Below, piece by piece: positions 28,103 through 35,859 of a stretch of DNA of 64,000 nucleotides (within the stretch, counting starts at the first letter, position 1; every line of letters starts with the position of its first letter). A program made the translations under genes and the position numbers. Source of the stretch: Urbifossiella sp046350095 (GTDB taxonomy: Bacteria; Planctomycetota; Planctomycetia; Gemmatales; Gemmataceae); NCBI GenBank assembly GCA_046350095.1, contig JAXMBA010000004.1:682001-746000 (forward strand). The letters run 5' to 3'. Below the pieces are notes generated by a model. The model had not been told where the DNA came from and searched no databases. It was given only the letters and a program-made list of their open reading frames with translations.

Positions 28103-29812
28103 TCATCTCACCCCAACCGGCGCGAAGCGGCGGTACCACGTCTCCAGCGTGCCGCCGGAGGGGTCGGGGTTCAGCGCCTTGTTCCGGATCGCCTGCAGGT
28201 GCCGACACGGCCCCATCCGCAGGCCCCCGGTGAAGAAGTACGAGCAGCTGCACTGCCCGGCGACGACACGCTGGTCGGCGTCGAGCGTGACCTCCACCGT
28301 GGCGTTCGTCCCGGCCGCCTTGCCGGCCAGGTGGCGCATCCCCTTCGCGTCGGTGTGGTCGAGCGTCAGCTTGACCTGCGCCGGGTTCATCGCCCGCGCC
28401 GCGACCGTCTCCGGGTTCTCGGGGCCGATCAACTCGGCGGAGAGCGTCACCGGCATCACCTGCCGCCAGCGGTAGACCTCGTGAGGCAGGTCGTGGATCA
28501 CCTGCCCCAGCAGCGCCAGCTTGTTCAGCCCCGCGGACACGGCCGGCGCCGGGGCACGCACCCGGGCCGCCAGCGCGTCGAGCGTCCAGCGCGTGTTCTC
28601 GCGGAACGCGGCGGCGACCTCGTTCATCATCGCCGGCGCCGGCTCCACCGGCGGGGCCAGCTGGTCGAGCGCGCTGCCGCCGCTGGTCCAGTCGTTCGTC
28701 GTCCAGCCGGACAGGCCGAGCGTCAGCTGCATCTCGCCCATCCGCATCACCCAGAAGCTCGGCAGCCCGGTGCCGAGTAGGTACACGTCCGCCCCGTCGA
28801 GCACCGGCAGGAGGCGGGCCAGCACCCGCAGCCGGTCGCGGCCCCACACGCGGATCACCTCGGCGCGCTTGCCCTGGTACGGCGTGGAATGCAGCACGAT
28901 CCGCTGCTCCCACGGCTCCAGCACGATGGCCGTCGGCTGGCCGGGGAACAGCTCGAACCGCACCGCCCGCGGCGACGCCTTCGCCTTGTTCCGCTTCAGG
29001 AACGCCAGGATCGCGTACACCCCTTCCCGGCTCACCGGCACGCGCCGCATCGGCAGGCTCATCGCGGATTGCAGCGTCGAGAAGCCGCGCAGCCAGCTCG
29101 GCGGCAGTTCGATCTTCTCCTCGCGGTACGTCACCGCGTCGGCCTGCGTCTGCACCTCGAAGCCGAGGGGGTCGATCGTGAACCGCGTCTCGCGGTAGCT
29201 GCGGATCTCCTGGAAGTGGTCGTAGAGGCGCCACGAGTAGTCCACGTTCGTGGTGCCGAGCGACACGTCGCGCTCGGCCTCGAAGGCGTCGCGGTCCACG
29301 GTCAGGCAGCCGTAGCTGCTCTCGTCGGCGCTGAAGCACTCGAAGAACACCACGTCCGGGCTGACGGTGATGACCGGGTCGCACGGCATCAGTAGCCGCC
29401 ACAGCTGCGGGTCTTCGCGCTGCAGGTACGAACTGTACTTCTGCCGTGCCGCCCAGTACCGCGAGCGACAGCGGGCGAAACTGGCTTCCAGCCCCGCTGC
29501 CACCGGCTTGTTCAGCTCGCCGAGCAAGTCCTTGCGGCGGGCGGCGACGGCCTCGCGGCGGATGCGGCCCTCGCGCTCCTTCTCCTCGCGCTTCCACTGT
29601 TCGTAAGCGGTCTTGTCCTTCCGCTCGAAGCGGAGGTCGCTCACCACCACGTCGTGCAGCGCCGACACCGCCTCGCGGAACCGGAGCGGGTGGCGGAGCG
29701 TGCCGGTGAAGCTGACGCGGTCACGCCGCAGGTTCGGGGCGAGCGACACGGCAAGGCCGACGGTCGTCCGGGCGACCTGGCTGCGACCGCGGTAGGAAAC
29801 GGACAGCTGCAT
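28103..29812 (-). CDS. Winged-helix + SWIM zinc-finger protein (retron-associated)
   Basis: 569 residues from the ATG at 29812. The SWIM motif is CxC (521, 523) with CxH (536, 538), 12 residues apart, a zinc-binding fold that contacts DNA or protein. Before it, about 395-450, lies a winged-helix-like segment (LDALAARVRAPAPAVSAGLNKLALLGQVIHD..EVYRW). The first 390 residues are mixed alpha/beta with a charged helix at about 60-100 and no family I can name. It sits between two msr-msd-like RNAs, upstream of the RT. WHSWIM proteins are, as I remember it, a signature of retron type XIII. The frame is open to an ATG at 29932, but that lies inside the arm of an inverted-repeat element; 29812 has GGAG eight bases upstream. 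Confidence 0.85.
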   Translation of the reverse strand: MQLSVSYRGRSQVARTTVGLAVSLAPNLRRDRVSFTGTLRHPLRFREAVSALHDVVVSDLRFERKDKTAYEQWKREEKEREGRIRREAVAARRKDLLGELNKPVAAGLEASFARCRSRYWAARQKYSSYLQREDPQLWRLLMPCDPVITVSPDVVFFECFSADESSYGCLTVDRDAFEAERDVSLGTTNVDYSWRLYDHFQEIRSYRETRFTIDPLGFEVQTQADAVTYREEKIELPPSWLRGFSTLQSAMSLPMRRVPVSREGVYAILAFLKRNKAKASPRAVRFELFPGQPTAIVLEPWEQRIVLHSTPYQGKRAEVIRVWGRDRLRVLARLLPVLDGADVYLLGTGLPSFWVMRMGEMQLTLGLSGWTTNDWTSGGSALDQLAPPVEPAPAMMNEVAAAFRENTRWTLDALAARVRAPAPAVSAGLNKLALLGQVIHDLPHEVYRWRQVMPVTLSAELIGPENPETVAARAMNPAQVKLTLDHTDAKGMRHLAGKAAGTNATVEVTLDADQRVVAGQCSCSYFFTGGLRMGPCRHLQAIRNKALNPDPSGGTLETWYRRFAPVGVR

Positions 29813-29831
29813 AAGGGCTCCGGCCGCATCC

Positions 29832-29951
29832 CGTAGGTCGGGTCGAGGCTGTGCGAGACCAGACCGCGGCGCGGGCGGGCGGGCGACACGACGGGTCATC
29901 GGCGCGATACGAACCGCAGTGAGGTCTCGCATAGCCTCGCCCCGACCTACG
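29832..29951. repeat. 120-bp imperfect palindrome inserted between RNA copy 2 and the SWIM gene
   Basis: Arms 29832-29860 and 29923-29951 match at 27 of 29 positions (GTAGGTCGGG.CGAGGCT.TGCGAGACC). The 62-bp centre has no clear gene. It lies just 8 bp after the a2 arm of RNA copy 2 (on the minus strand) and 19 bp before the SWIM start. The arms look like a dispersed, non-coding palindromic repeat (MITE- or REP-like); its presence in other loci must be searched. If transcribed it would fold into a second large hairpin in the operon leader of the SWIM gene. Confidence 0.75.
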
Positions 29952-29959
29952 AAAATCAG

Positions 29960-30169
29960 CGGTGCCCGCCGCGGCCGACTTCAGCCGTGGACCGGAGACG
30001 TTCACGACGCCCGACACGCCTGCCGTGCGGCGGGAACGCAGGTTGGCTCAGTCCGCCGCACGGCAGGCGTGTCGGGCGAACAGACCAACGGCTCCGGGGA
30101 CGCAATCGCAGGCGAGCGCAACCGCGGCGGAACGCCGCAGCATGGTAGGCTCGACCGCGACGGACACCG
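29960..30169 (-). ncRNA. Retron msr-msd RNA, copy 2 (predicted)
   Basis: Read on the minus strand. a1 (30169-30151, core GGUGUCCGUCGCGGUCGA) pairs over 19 positions with a2 (29978-29960), 16 Watson-Crick and 3 U·G. AGC follows a1, with the candidate branching G at 30150. The same GCGGCG-UUC-CGCCGC hairpin and second msr hairpin follow. The msd stem is 26 bp, perfect (30078-30053 with 30033-30008), with a 19-nt loop. Loop consensus with copy 1: ACUGARYCRACCKGCGUY. The flank 29986-30007 is identical to 27891-27912 of copy 1. The RNA starts 5 bp after the stop of the ARM-like gene, so it must be cut from, or act within, a longer transcript, or have a promoter inside that gene. Confidence 0.85.
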
Positions 30170-30173
30170 TGGC

Positions 30174-31823
30174 TCAACCCCCCAGCGTCAACTCCGGGAA
30201 GGTGGTTTCGATCAGCGGCCGGTGCTGCGGGTAGCGTGCGACGAACCTCGCTACGCCCGCCAGCCCGGCCCGGAACTCCGGCCCGCGCACCGACCGCAGT
30301 GCCGCCGCCACGATCGGCAACAGGTCGCCCGCCTCGTCGGGCTTCTGGCCCAGCCGGTCGAGTATCTGCCGCACCACAAACGGCTTCGCCCGCCCCCCGC
30401 GGGTCACGTTTAGCAGCACGGCCGCCCACAGGACGCGGACCCGGTCGGCCGGCAGCGCGTCGATCGCGCCGGTCTCGCGGGCGCGCTCCTCGAGCATGGC
30501 GACAAGCCGGAGGCGGATGTTGTCGTGCGGCGACTCCAGGAGCCGCTGCCACACGACAGCGCTCTCGCGGGCGCGGTCGTCGGTCTGCAGCCAGTCCCAG
30601 CCGGCCTCGCGCACGTCCTCGTGGCGGGCGTCGAGGTATTCGAGCACCCACGTCGGCTGGAAGTCGGGCCGCTCGCCAAGCACGCGGCAGGCCCAGGCGA
30701 CGAGCGCGGGCCGCAGCGGCTCGGCCTCCGCGTCGCGGAGCCCGAAAACCGCCCGTACCTCGTCCGGCGTCGTCGGCCGCTTGTCCGTCAACAGGTGTTG
30801 CCCGAGGCGGGCCACCGGGATCGGCCGGGCCATCGCCAGGCGGACGGCGTCGGCGAAGCCCACCCGCGCCGGTTTGAGCACCTTCAGCATCAGCCCGGCG
30901 ATGCGGTCCAGCACCTCGGGCTTGGCGGCGTCGAGGATCACCAGCCAGCGCTCGACCGGGATCGCGTCCAGCCCAGGCACCTTCTCGATCAGGTCGGCGG
31001 CGAGGTCGTTCAGCTCGGGGTACGGCAGTTGCAGCCAGTGCAGGAGTTCTTCGAGCGTCACGCGGGTGAGTCGGTCGGGTGCGTTCTTGCGGAGCCACGC
31101 GATGGCCCACTGGCGGACGGTACCACAGTTCGCCGTCAACAGTTCGAACGCCGGCTCCGACGACTTGAGCCACAACTTGCGAAACATCGGTTCCGGTTGG
31201 AGCTTCGCGAGCGTGCCGGTCGCGGCCAACCGCCAGCCGGAGGGTTTCGCCTCCAGCACCGGCGAGAAGTGGAACAGGATGTGGACCAGCCCCCAGTTGT
31301 CGAGCAGCACGCGACCGTCGGGGACGTCGGCGTCGGTGTACTGTTTCAGGGCGTAGCACACGGCCGGCAGGTAGCGCTCGGGGGCGTTGCGGCCGAGCTT
31401 GCGGAAGTAGCGCCACGCCCGGCGGCGGAGGTAGTTCCGCGTCCGCGACGTGAACAAAACTGCAGCAGGAGGGACCGCGTCCGGCCGCCGGAGGCCGCGG
31501 CGAACGGAGCGGTCGAACGCCACCAGATACCGGGCCATCGTGGCATCGTCGCCGGCGGCTTCGGCGAACTTGAAGACGCGCTTGACGAGCGGCTTGTGGG
31601 CGGCGACGGTCAGCGGCTGCGCGAGGTAGCGGTGCAGTAGCCAGCGGGCCTCGATGCGTGGGTCGGTGTACCACGTCTCGGCGAACACCGTGAGCGCCTT
31701 CGACTCGTGGATGCCGCGGAGGGCGTCGACGAACTCGGCGTCACCCGCACGGAACAGTTCCATCGCCCGGGCCCAGCGCGGGTCCGGCGGCGGGGGTGGG
31801 GGGTTCCTGCGGAAGAAGGCCAT
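30174..31823 (-). CDS. Helical ARM/HEAT-like repeat protein (retron-associated)
   Basis: 549 residues from the ATG at 31823; the frame is open to a TTG at 31880, but the extra 19 residues look non-native. After a short Pro-rich stretch the whole chain is helical pairs of about 35-40 residues with recurring phrases such as W..AATGTLAKLQPEPMFRKLWL, VRQWAIAWLRKNAPDRL and VREAGWDWLQ, the look of ARM/HEAT solenoids. No catalytic motif. It is the first gene of the unit ARM - RNA - SWIM - RNA - RT, all minus strand with short gaps. ARM-repeat and SWIM proteins together with an RT match retron type XIII as I remember it. A scaffold or binding role in the retron complex is inferred. Confidence 0.75.
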   Translation of the reverse strand: MAFFRRNPPPPPPDPRWARAMELFRAGDAEFVDALRGIHESKALTVFAETWYTDPRIEARWLLHRYLAQPLTVAAHKPLVKRVFKFAEAAGDDATMARYLVAFDRSVRRGLRRPDAVPPAAVLFTSRTRNYLRRRAWRYFRKLGRNAPERYLPAVCYALKQYTDADVPDGRVLLDNWGLVHILFHFSPVLEAKPSGWRLAATGTLAKLQPEPMFRKLWLKSSEPAFELLTANCGTVRQWAIAWLRKNAPDRLTRVTLEELLHWLQLPYPELNDLAADLIEKVPGLDAIPVERWLVILDAAKPEVLDRIAGLMLKVLKPARVGFADAVRLAMARPIPVARLGQHLLTDKRPTTPDEVRAVFGLRDAEAEPLRPALVAWACRVLGERPDFQPTWVLEYLDARHEDVREAGWDWLQTDDRARESAVVWQRLLESPHDNIRLRLVAMLEERARETGAIDALPADRVRVLWAAVLLNVTRGGRAKPFVVRQILDRLGQKPDEAGDLLPIVAAALRSVRGPEFRAGLAGVARFVARYPQHRPLIETTFPELTLGG

Positions 31824-31895
31824 CGGGCGGCTCGCGGGGCGATTGGGGAGGATGGTACGCCCGCGCGCGGCACCCCGCAAGCGCCGTAGCCGGAT

Positions 31896-32702
31896 TCACT
31901 CCGCGCAGCAGGGGCAGCGGTCCGGCACGAAGACGGTCAGCGTCGCGGCGTACTTCACCTCCTCGTAGCCAGTCTCGCCCGCCGGCGCCGGTACCGTGTG
32001 ATGCGCCACCACCAGGTAGTAGTTCCCTGCCTTCGGCGTGAACGACACCACGCCGTCGGCCGGGGTCACGCGCTCGTACTCGGGGTCGTCGCCCTCCTTC
32101 AGCGTCACCCCGCGCGGCACGAAGCTCACCTTCACCCCCGGCAGCGCCTTGCCGAAGTGGACCAACTTCACGCGGATCGGCGTGCCTGGCCCCATCGGCG
32201 CGACGGGGTTCTTCACCGCAACCAGTTCGAGCGGGTGGCCGATCGCTTTGTCGTAGCCGCCCCAGTCGTCGCGGACCTTATCCAGGCTCGGGCTCGCCAG
32301 GAAGTACGCTTTCGCGCTGCGGACCGAGCGGACCAACTTGCCGTGGTTCACCACCGTGTCGGAGGTTTGCGCTGCGACGTACACGCCGGGCACCGTGGGG
32401 CTGAACTTCGCGGTGTGGAACCCCTCTTTCGGGGCGTAGCCGAGGTCCACCAAGTCCGGCCGTAGATCGAAGTGCTTGCCGTCCGGGCCGTACACCACAA
32501 ACGATCCGACGGACGCGGCGGCGAGCTTGCCGGCGATCTTGAAGTCGCGGTGGTCGTTGCCGTGGTTGCCGAGCATCAGGTCGACGTGGACGGCGTCGCC
32601 CGTACGGACGATGTGGGTGTTCGTCTGCACCCACGTGTCGTGGGCCAAGGCCGCGACCGCCGCTGCGCACGCGACCGCGAGAACGAACACGTAACGCGAC
32701 AT
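31896..32702 (-). CDS. Secreted DUF4198-type protein (possible metal-uptake accessory)
   Basis: 268 residues, signal peptide at 1-20, mature start AHDTWVQ. The beta-rich chain with HDTWVQ at the N-terminus and a domain ending YYLVVAHHT is typical of DUF4198, a periplasmic family often beside nickel or cobalt transporters. It ends in a Cys pair (RCPCCAE). No transporter lies nearby. It is 72 bp upstream of the ARM-like gene on the same strand, so read-through into the retron operon is possible, but its family gives no link to retrons. Confidence 0.75.
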   Translation of the reverse strand: MSRYVFVLAVACAAAVAALAHDTWVQTNTHIVRTGDAVHVDLMLGNHGNDHRDFKIAGKLAAASVGSFVVYGPDGKHFDLRPDLVDLGYAPKEGFHTAKFSPTVPGVYVAAQTSDTVVNHGKLVRSVRSAKAYFLASPSLDKVRDDWGGYDKAIGHPLELVAVKNPVAPMGPGTPIRVKLVHFGKALPGVKVSFVPRGVTLKEGDDPEYERVTPADGVVSFTPKAGNYYLVVAHHTVPAPAGETGYEEVKYAATLTVFVPDRCPCCAE

Positions 32703-32730
32703 GGTTCAACTCGTGGGATGAATAGTGTTC

Positions 32731-32762
32731 AGATCGCCCACTCATTCGTGAGTGGGCGATCT
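32731..32762 (-). terminator. Perfect 14-bp hairpin with TTCG-type loop
   Basis: 32731-32744 pairs fully with 32749-32762 around a TTCG (minus strand CGAA) loop, five bases after the stop of the DUF1559 gene. No T run follows, so it may be a processing or stabilising hairpin rather than a strict intrinsic terminator. Confidence 0.55.
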
Positions 32763-32767
32763 CCCCG

Positions 32768-33724
32768 TCAGAAGCCGGACACCACCTCGCCGCCAGCCCG
32801 GGTGGCGAGCGGACGCCAGGTGGTGAGCAGGTCCACGGAGTCGGTGACGAAGCGGACACTTCCGTCGGCCAGGAGCGCGTTGACCCCCCCGGTGTGGAAG
32901 CTGCGAGCGGGGGCGAGCCCCTTGTTGTGGCTGCCGTTGCCGCAGTCCCACTTCCCGCGGGGGTTCGGGGTGTAGTAGTGGTTGTAGAGTGTGTTACCGA
33001 AGTGCCCGTTGATCCACTGCTCGTTCCGCCTGGGGTTCCAGACGCCGTTCCCGCCGTCGCAGTCGGCCGGGGTGGGGTCGTTCCCGCCAGCGACCTCTAG
33101 CACCACGAATCGGGTGTCGGTCGGCGGCCCGCTTACCGCCTGACCGTTACCGAGGATGCTCTCGCTGAACGCGACCGTGTTGGACGTGCCGTCGAGGATG
33201 TCGGCGATGCGCACGGGCGTCTGCGCGAACACGCCGTTGCCGTCGCCGATCTTCGTGTACGCGGTGATGTTCCCGGCCGAGTCGAAGCTGCCGCCGGTGC
33301 CGTTGCAGGCGACGTAGTTGGTGCCGAAGTACGCCGACCCGGCCACCTGCCCGTTCGACGGGTCGCTCGGACACACCAGCAGCGTGACGCGGTTCTTCCC
33401 GGCCAGGTCGTTCTGCCCGCCGACGGCCAGCGTGCCGTCCGGGTCGATGAGCTTCTGCAGCGCTTCCTGCTCGACGTAGGCGAGCAGCCGGGCCGGGGCG
33501 GACACGACCTTCGGGTAGGCGTTGCGGCCCTGCGGGAAGGTGTTGAGCGCGGTGTGGTGGTTGTGCATGGCCAGCCCGAGCTGCTTCAGGTTGTTCTGAC
33601 ACTTCACACGGGCGGCGGCCTCGCGGACCTTCTGGACCGCGGGCAGGAGTAGGCCGATCAGGATGGCGATGATGGCGATCACCACCAGGAGTTCGATGAG
33701 TGTAAAGGCGCGGCGGCGGAACAC
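32768..33724 (-). CDS. DUF1559 pilin-like secreted protein (H-X9-DG)
   Basis: 318 residues from a GTG at 33724, chosen because GAGGGGG lies seven bases upstream; the frame runs 8 codons further but without a ribosome site. The N-terminus RRRAFTLIELLVVIAIIAILIGLLLPAVQKVREAAARVKC is a type IV pilin/pseudopilin prepilin signal followed by a hydrophobic helix (split here by the cleavage before FTLIE). The C-terminal motif H..........DG (HTGGVNALLADG) defines the family. Planctomycetes carry tens to hundreds of such genes; they are probably processed by prepilin peptidase and displayed outside. It stands upstream of the DUF4198 gene. Confidence 0.9.
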   Translation of the reverse strand: MFRRRAFTLIELLVVIAIIAILIGLLLPAVQKVREAAARVKCQNNLKQLGLAMHNHHTALNTFPQGRNAYPKVVSAPARLLAYVEQEALQKLIDPDGTLAVGGQNDLAGKNRVTLLVCPSDPSNGQVAGSAYFGTNYVACNGTGGSFDSAGNITAYTKIGDGNGVFAQTPVRIADILDGTSNTVAFSESILGNGQAVSGPPTDTRFVVLEVAGGNDPTPADCDGGNGVWNPRRNEQWINGHFGNTLYNHYYTPNPRGKWDCGNGSHNKGLAPARSFHTGGVNALLADGSVRFVTDSVDLLTTWRPLATRAGGEVVSGF

Positions 33725-33822
33725 GACAGACCCCCTCACGGGATGCAATGCGACGGTGCGGGAAGCGGCGCGCTGGCGCGCCGGGGTACGGAACGGCAGG
33801 GGCGAAACGCGGCGGGTGGGGG

Positions 33823-34287
33823 TCAGCCGCGCGGCGGAGGGTCGGACGGGTCGGTGACGAAGTGTTGTTCCCCGGCGTCGGCCGGCGGTGGGAACGCGGA
33901 CGGAGTTGGAAACGCGAGTGAGGCGTCGGGTTCGGACGGCGGCACGGCCGGCAGTTCGGCGAGGACGCCAGCCGGCGACTCACCGCGGCACTGCTTGGCT
34001 TTCCACGCCGCCACCCACGCCAGCGGGTCGGCGACGGGCTTGGGGACTTCCCGAGCTCTGCACTTGGGGCAGACCGGCGGCTCCGGTTCCGGCTCAGGCG
34101 GAGGCGGAGGCGGTATCGTGCAGCAGCAATCGGGCTTCGTCCCGCAGGCGACGACACACCCGCACGGCTTCACCTTCGACGAGGACAGGACCGGGAAGCC
34201 GAACGCGCCGACCGCCTGCGCCAGCACCAGCACGGCCGCGAGTGCGGGTCGCGTGAGGCGCCGGAGGGTGCGGAACAGGCGGGACAT
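33823..34287 (-). CDS. Small secreted Cys/Pro-rich protein
   Basis: 154 residues from the ATG at 34287. Signal segment at about 12-30, then a Cys cluster (CGC, CGTKPDCCC), a PPPPPPEPEPEPP spacer, a CPKC pair and a Pro-rich tail. The Cys pairs could bind metal or form disulfides. Unknown family. It lies 98 bp upstream of the DUF1559 gene on the same strand and may share its transcript. Confidence 0.6.
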   Translation of the reverse strand: MSRLFRTLRRLTRPALAAVLVLAQAVGAFGFPVLSSSKVKPCGCVVACGTKPDCCCTIPPPPPPEPEPEPPVCPKCRAREVPKPVADPLAWVAAWKAKQCRGESPAGVLAELPAVPPSEPDASLAFPTPSAFPPPADAGEQHFVTDPSDPPPRG

Positions 34288-34575
34288 CGGAGAGCCGGTC
34301 CGGTGGGTGCTGCTGACTCTAGGGGCGCGGGTGCAACCCCGCAAGCGGCGGGTCGGCGGAATTCCTCCCGACGCGCGATTCGAGATACTCGTCGGAGTGA
34401 CGAACACACTTGTTTCCGCGACCCGGTGGGGGGCGCGGCGGAAACAATAATCTCGGTCAAAGTGCCGCGTGGGGCCGGTTCGCCGCTTGACTTCCGCGCG
34501 GAGCGTGGGTCGGGATTGACGCCCGCCCCGTCGGACGGCATACGCCGGATTCCGGGGACGGTACGGGGGAACTTC

Positions 34576-35178
34576 ATGGCCAGGGGCGTGTGGCTCGGCT
34601 GGGCGGCGGCCGTGTGCCTGACCGGGTGCGCCACCGCCCCGCCCGCGGACAACCCGACCGCCGTCCGCGGCTCGCGCGACGATTGCGAGAACCCCGTTCT
34701 CGTGTCGCCGGGCCAGCCGACCGCTGCGTCGTACCGCGAGGTGTTCGAGAAGTGCATCGAGGTGGTCGACGACTACTTCCAGATCGCGGCGGCGAACCCG
34801 CACGCCGGCGTCATCATTACCACGCCGCGGATCGCCCCGGGCTTCGAACAAATCTGGAAGGGCGGCAACCCCGACCCACGCGAGCGACTGCTGGCGACGC
34901 TCCAGACCATCCGCCAAACGGCCGTCGTCACCATCCGCACGGGTGAGCGGGGCGGCTACCTCGTCGAGGTGGTCGTGGAGAAGGAGTTGGAAGACCTGCC
35001 GCGTCCGAGCCGGCAGTCAGTTGGGGCGGTCTTCCAGGAGGCGCCGACGGTGGACCGCGGGCTGGAAGTGATCCCGGCCGCCGCGGCCGCACCGACGACC
35101 GGCACGGGCTGGTTTCGGGTGGGCCGCGACTTCGCACTCGAGCAGCAACTACTGCGGCGGATTCAATCCTGCCGGTGA
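34576..35178 (+). CDS. Hypothetical lipoprotein
   Basis: 200 residues. The ATG at 34576 follows GGGGGA. A lipobox (LTGC, Cys-18) predicts a lipid anchor. The mature domain includes YREVFEKCIEVVDDYFQIAAANPHAGVIITTPR and LLATLQTIRQTAVVTIRTGERGGYLVEVVVEKELED, a pattern seen in uncharacterised planctomycete lipoproteins. Its last 30 bases overlap the end of the convergent YceH-family gene. The 288 bp upstream (34288-34575) hold no gene. Confidence 0.75.
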   Translation: MARGVWLGWAAAVCLTGCATAPPADNPTAVRGSRDDCENPVLVSPGQPTAASYREVFEKCIEVVDDYFQIAAANPHAGVIITTPRIAPGFEQIWKGGNPDPRERLLATLQTIRQTAVVTIRTGERGGYLVEVVVEKELEDLPRPSRQSVGAVFQEAPTVDRGLEVIPAAAAAPTTGTGWFRVGRDFALEQQLLRRIQSCR

Positions 35179-35859
35179 GCCGGAGCCGCGGTTCTCCAGC
35201 ACCGCGACGCGCGTCGTCAGTTCTGAGACCAGCCGCTTCAGCGCCGCAATCTCCGCTTCTAGCCCGCCCGCCTCCACGCGAGCACTTGCCCGCGGCGGCT
35301 CGGCTTCCGCGGGGGAATGCGCCTGCCGCGCCGACAGGCTCGCCGCCTCGTCGGGCCCGTGGAAGCCGTGCGTCACGAGCGCCCCGCGGCGGTCCGGAGG
35401 GCCGAGGTAGACGACCAGCTTCCGCTCCGCCAGCGGCTTCAGGACTTCCTCCAGGTCGTCCAGCGTGTCGATCGCGGCCATTCGACTGGCGCGGCCGCGG
35501 AGTTCGCCCTTCGTCTGCGGGCCACGAAGCAACAGTTCCGCGAGCACGGCTAGCTGGGGGCCGTTGCTCGTCCACACGTCGTAGAGCAGGTGCCGGAACT
35601 TGTCCACGCGGCCGCCCGTGAGCCGGTTCACGAGCCCCTTTTTCTGCAACGACGACAGCACCTCCTCGACCTCGTCCTCCAGTAGGTCGAGCACCGGGTC
35701 GCGATTACTCTTCTGGTTGCAGCCGGTGGTGAGCGAGTTGAGGGTCAGCGGGTAGGCGTCGGCGGTCTTGGCCGTCTTTTGCTTCTCGACCAGCACGCCG
35801 AGCACGCGGCGCTCGTACTCGGGGAGCGGCTGCCACGGGGGGTTGGGGTCTGTGCTCAT
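35149..35859 (-). CDS. yceH: YceH family protein (DUF480)
   Basis: 236 residues. The DUF480 core (about 10-175) is clear: YERRVLGVLVEKQKTAKTADAYPLTLNSLTTGCNQKSNRDPV split over 15-57, then GRASRMAAIDTLDDLEEVL. It is a pair of winged-helix domains of unknown function. A C-terminal coiled coil (about 205-228, LEAEIAALKRLVSELTTRVAVLE) follows a Ser/Ala/Glu-rich linker. GAGGA precedes the ATG at 35859. It is divergent from clpC with 262 bp between, and overlaps the upstream lipoprotein gene tail to tail by 30 bp. Confidence 0.85.
   Translation of the reverse strand: MSTDPNPPWQPLPEYERRVLGVLVEKQKTAKTADAYPLTLNSLTTGCNQKSNRDPVLDLLEDEVEEVLSSLQKKGLVNRLTGGRVDKFRHLLYDVWTSNGPQLAVLAELLLRGPQTKGELRGRASRMAAIDTLDDLEEVLKPLAERKLVVYLGPPDRRGALVTHGFHGPDEAASLSARQAHSPAEAEPPRASARVEAGGLEAEIAALKRLVSELTTRVAVLENRGSGSPAGLNPPQ

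Noticed and set aside
29813..29932. Upstream ATG of the SWIM protein
   Set aside because: It lies in an arm of a palindromic element, and the 40 extra residues are low-complexity; 29812 has a ribosome site.
27890..30080. Simple terminators or transposon ends as explanation for the two hairpins
   Set aside because: The stems differ while loop and flanks are conserved, an outer a1/a2 helix exists in both, and no T tract or transposase is present.
26266..30169. Diversity-generating retroelement or group II intron as explanation for the RT
   Set aside because: No template/variable repeat pair, no maturase or endonuclease domain and no intron domain V; NAxxH and VTG motifs plus msr-msd-like RNAs fit a retron.
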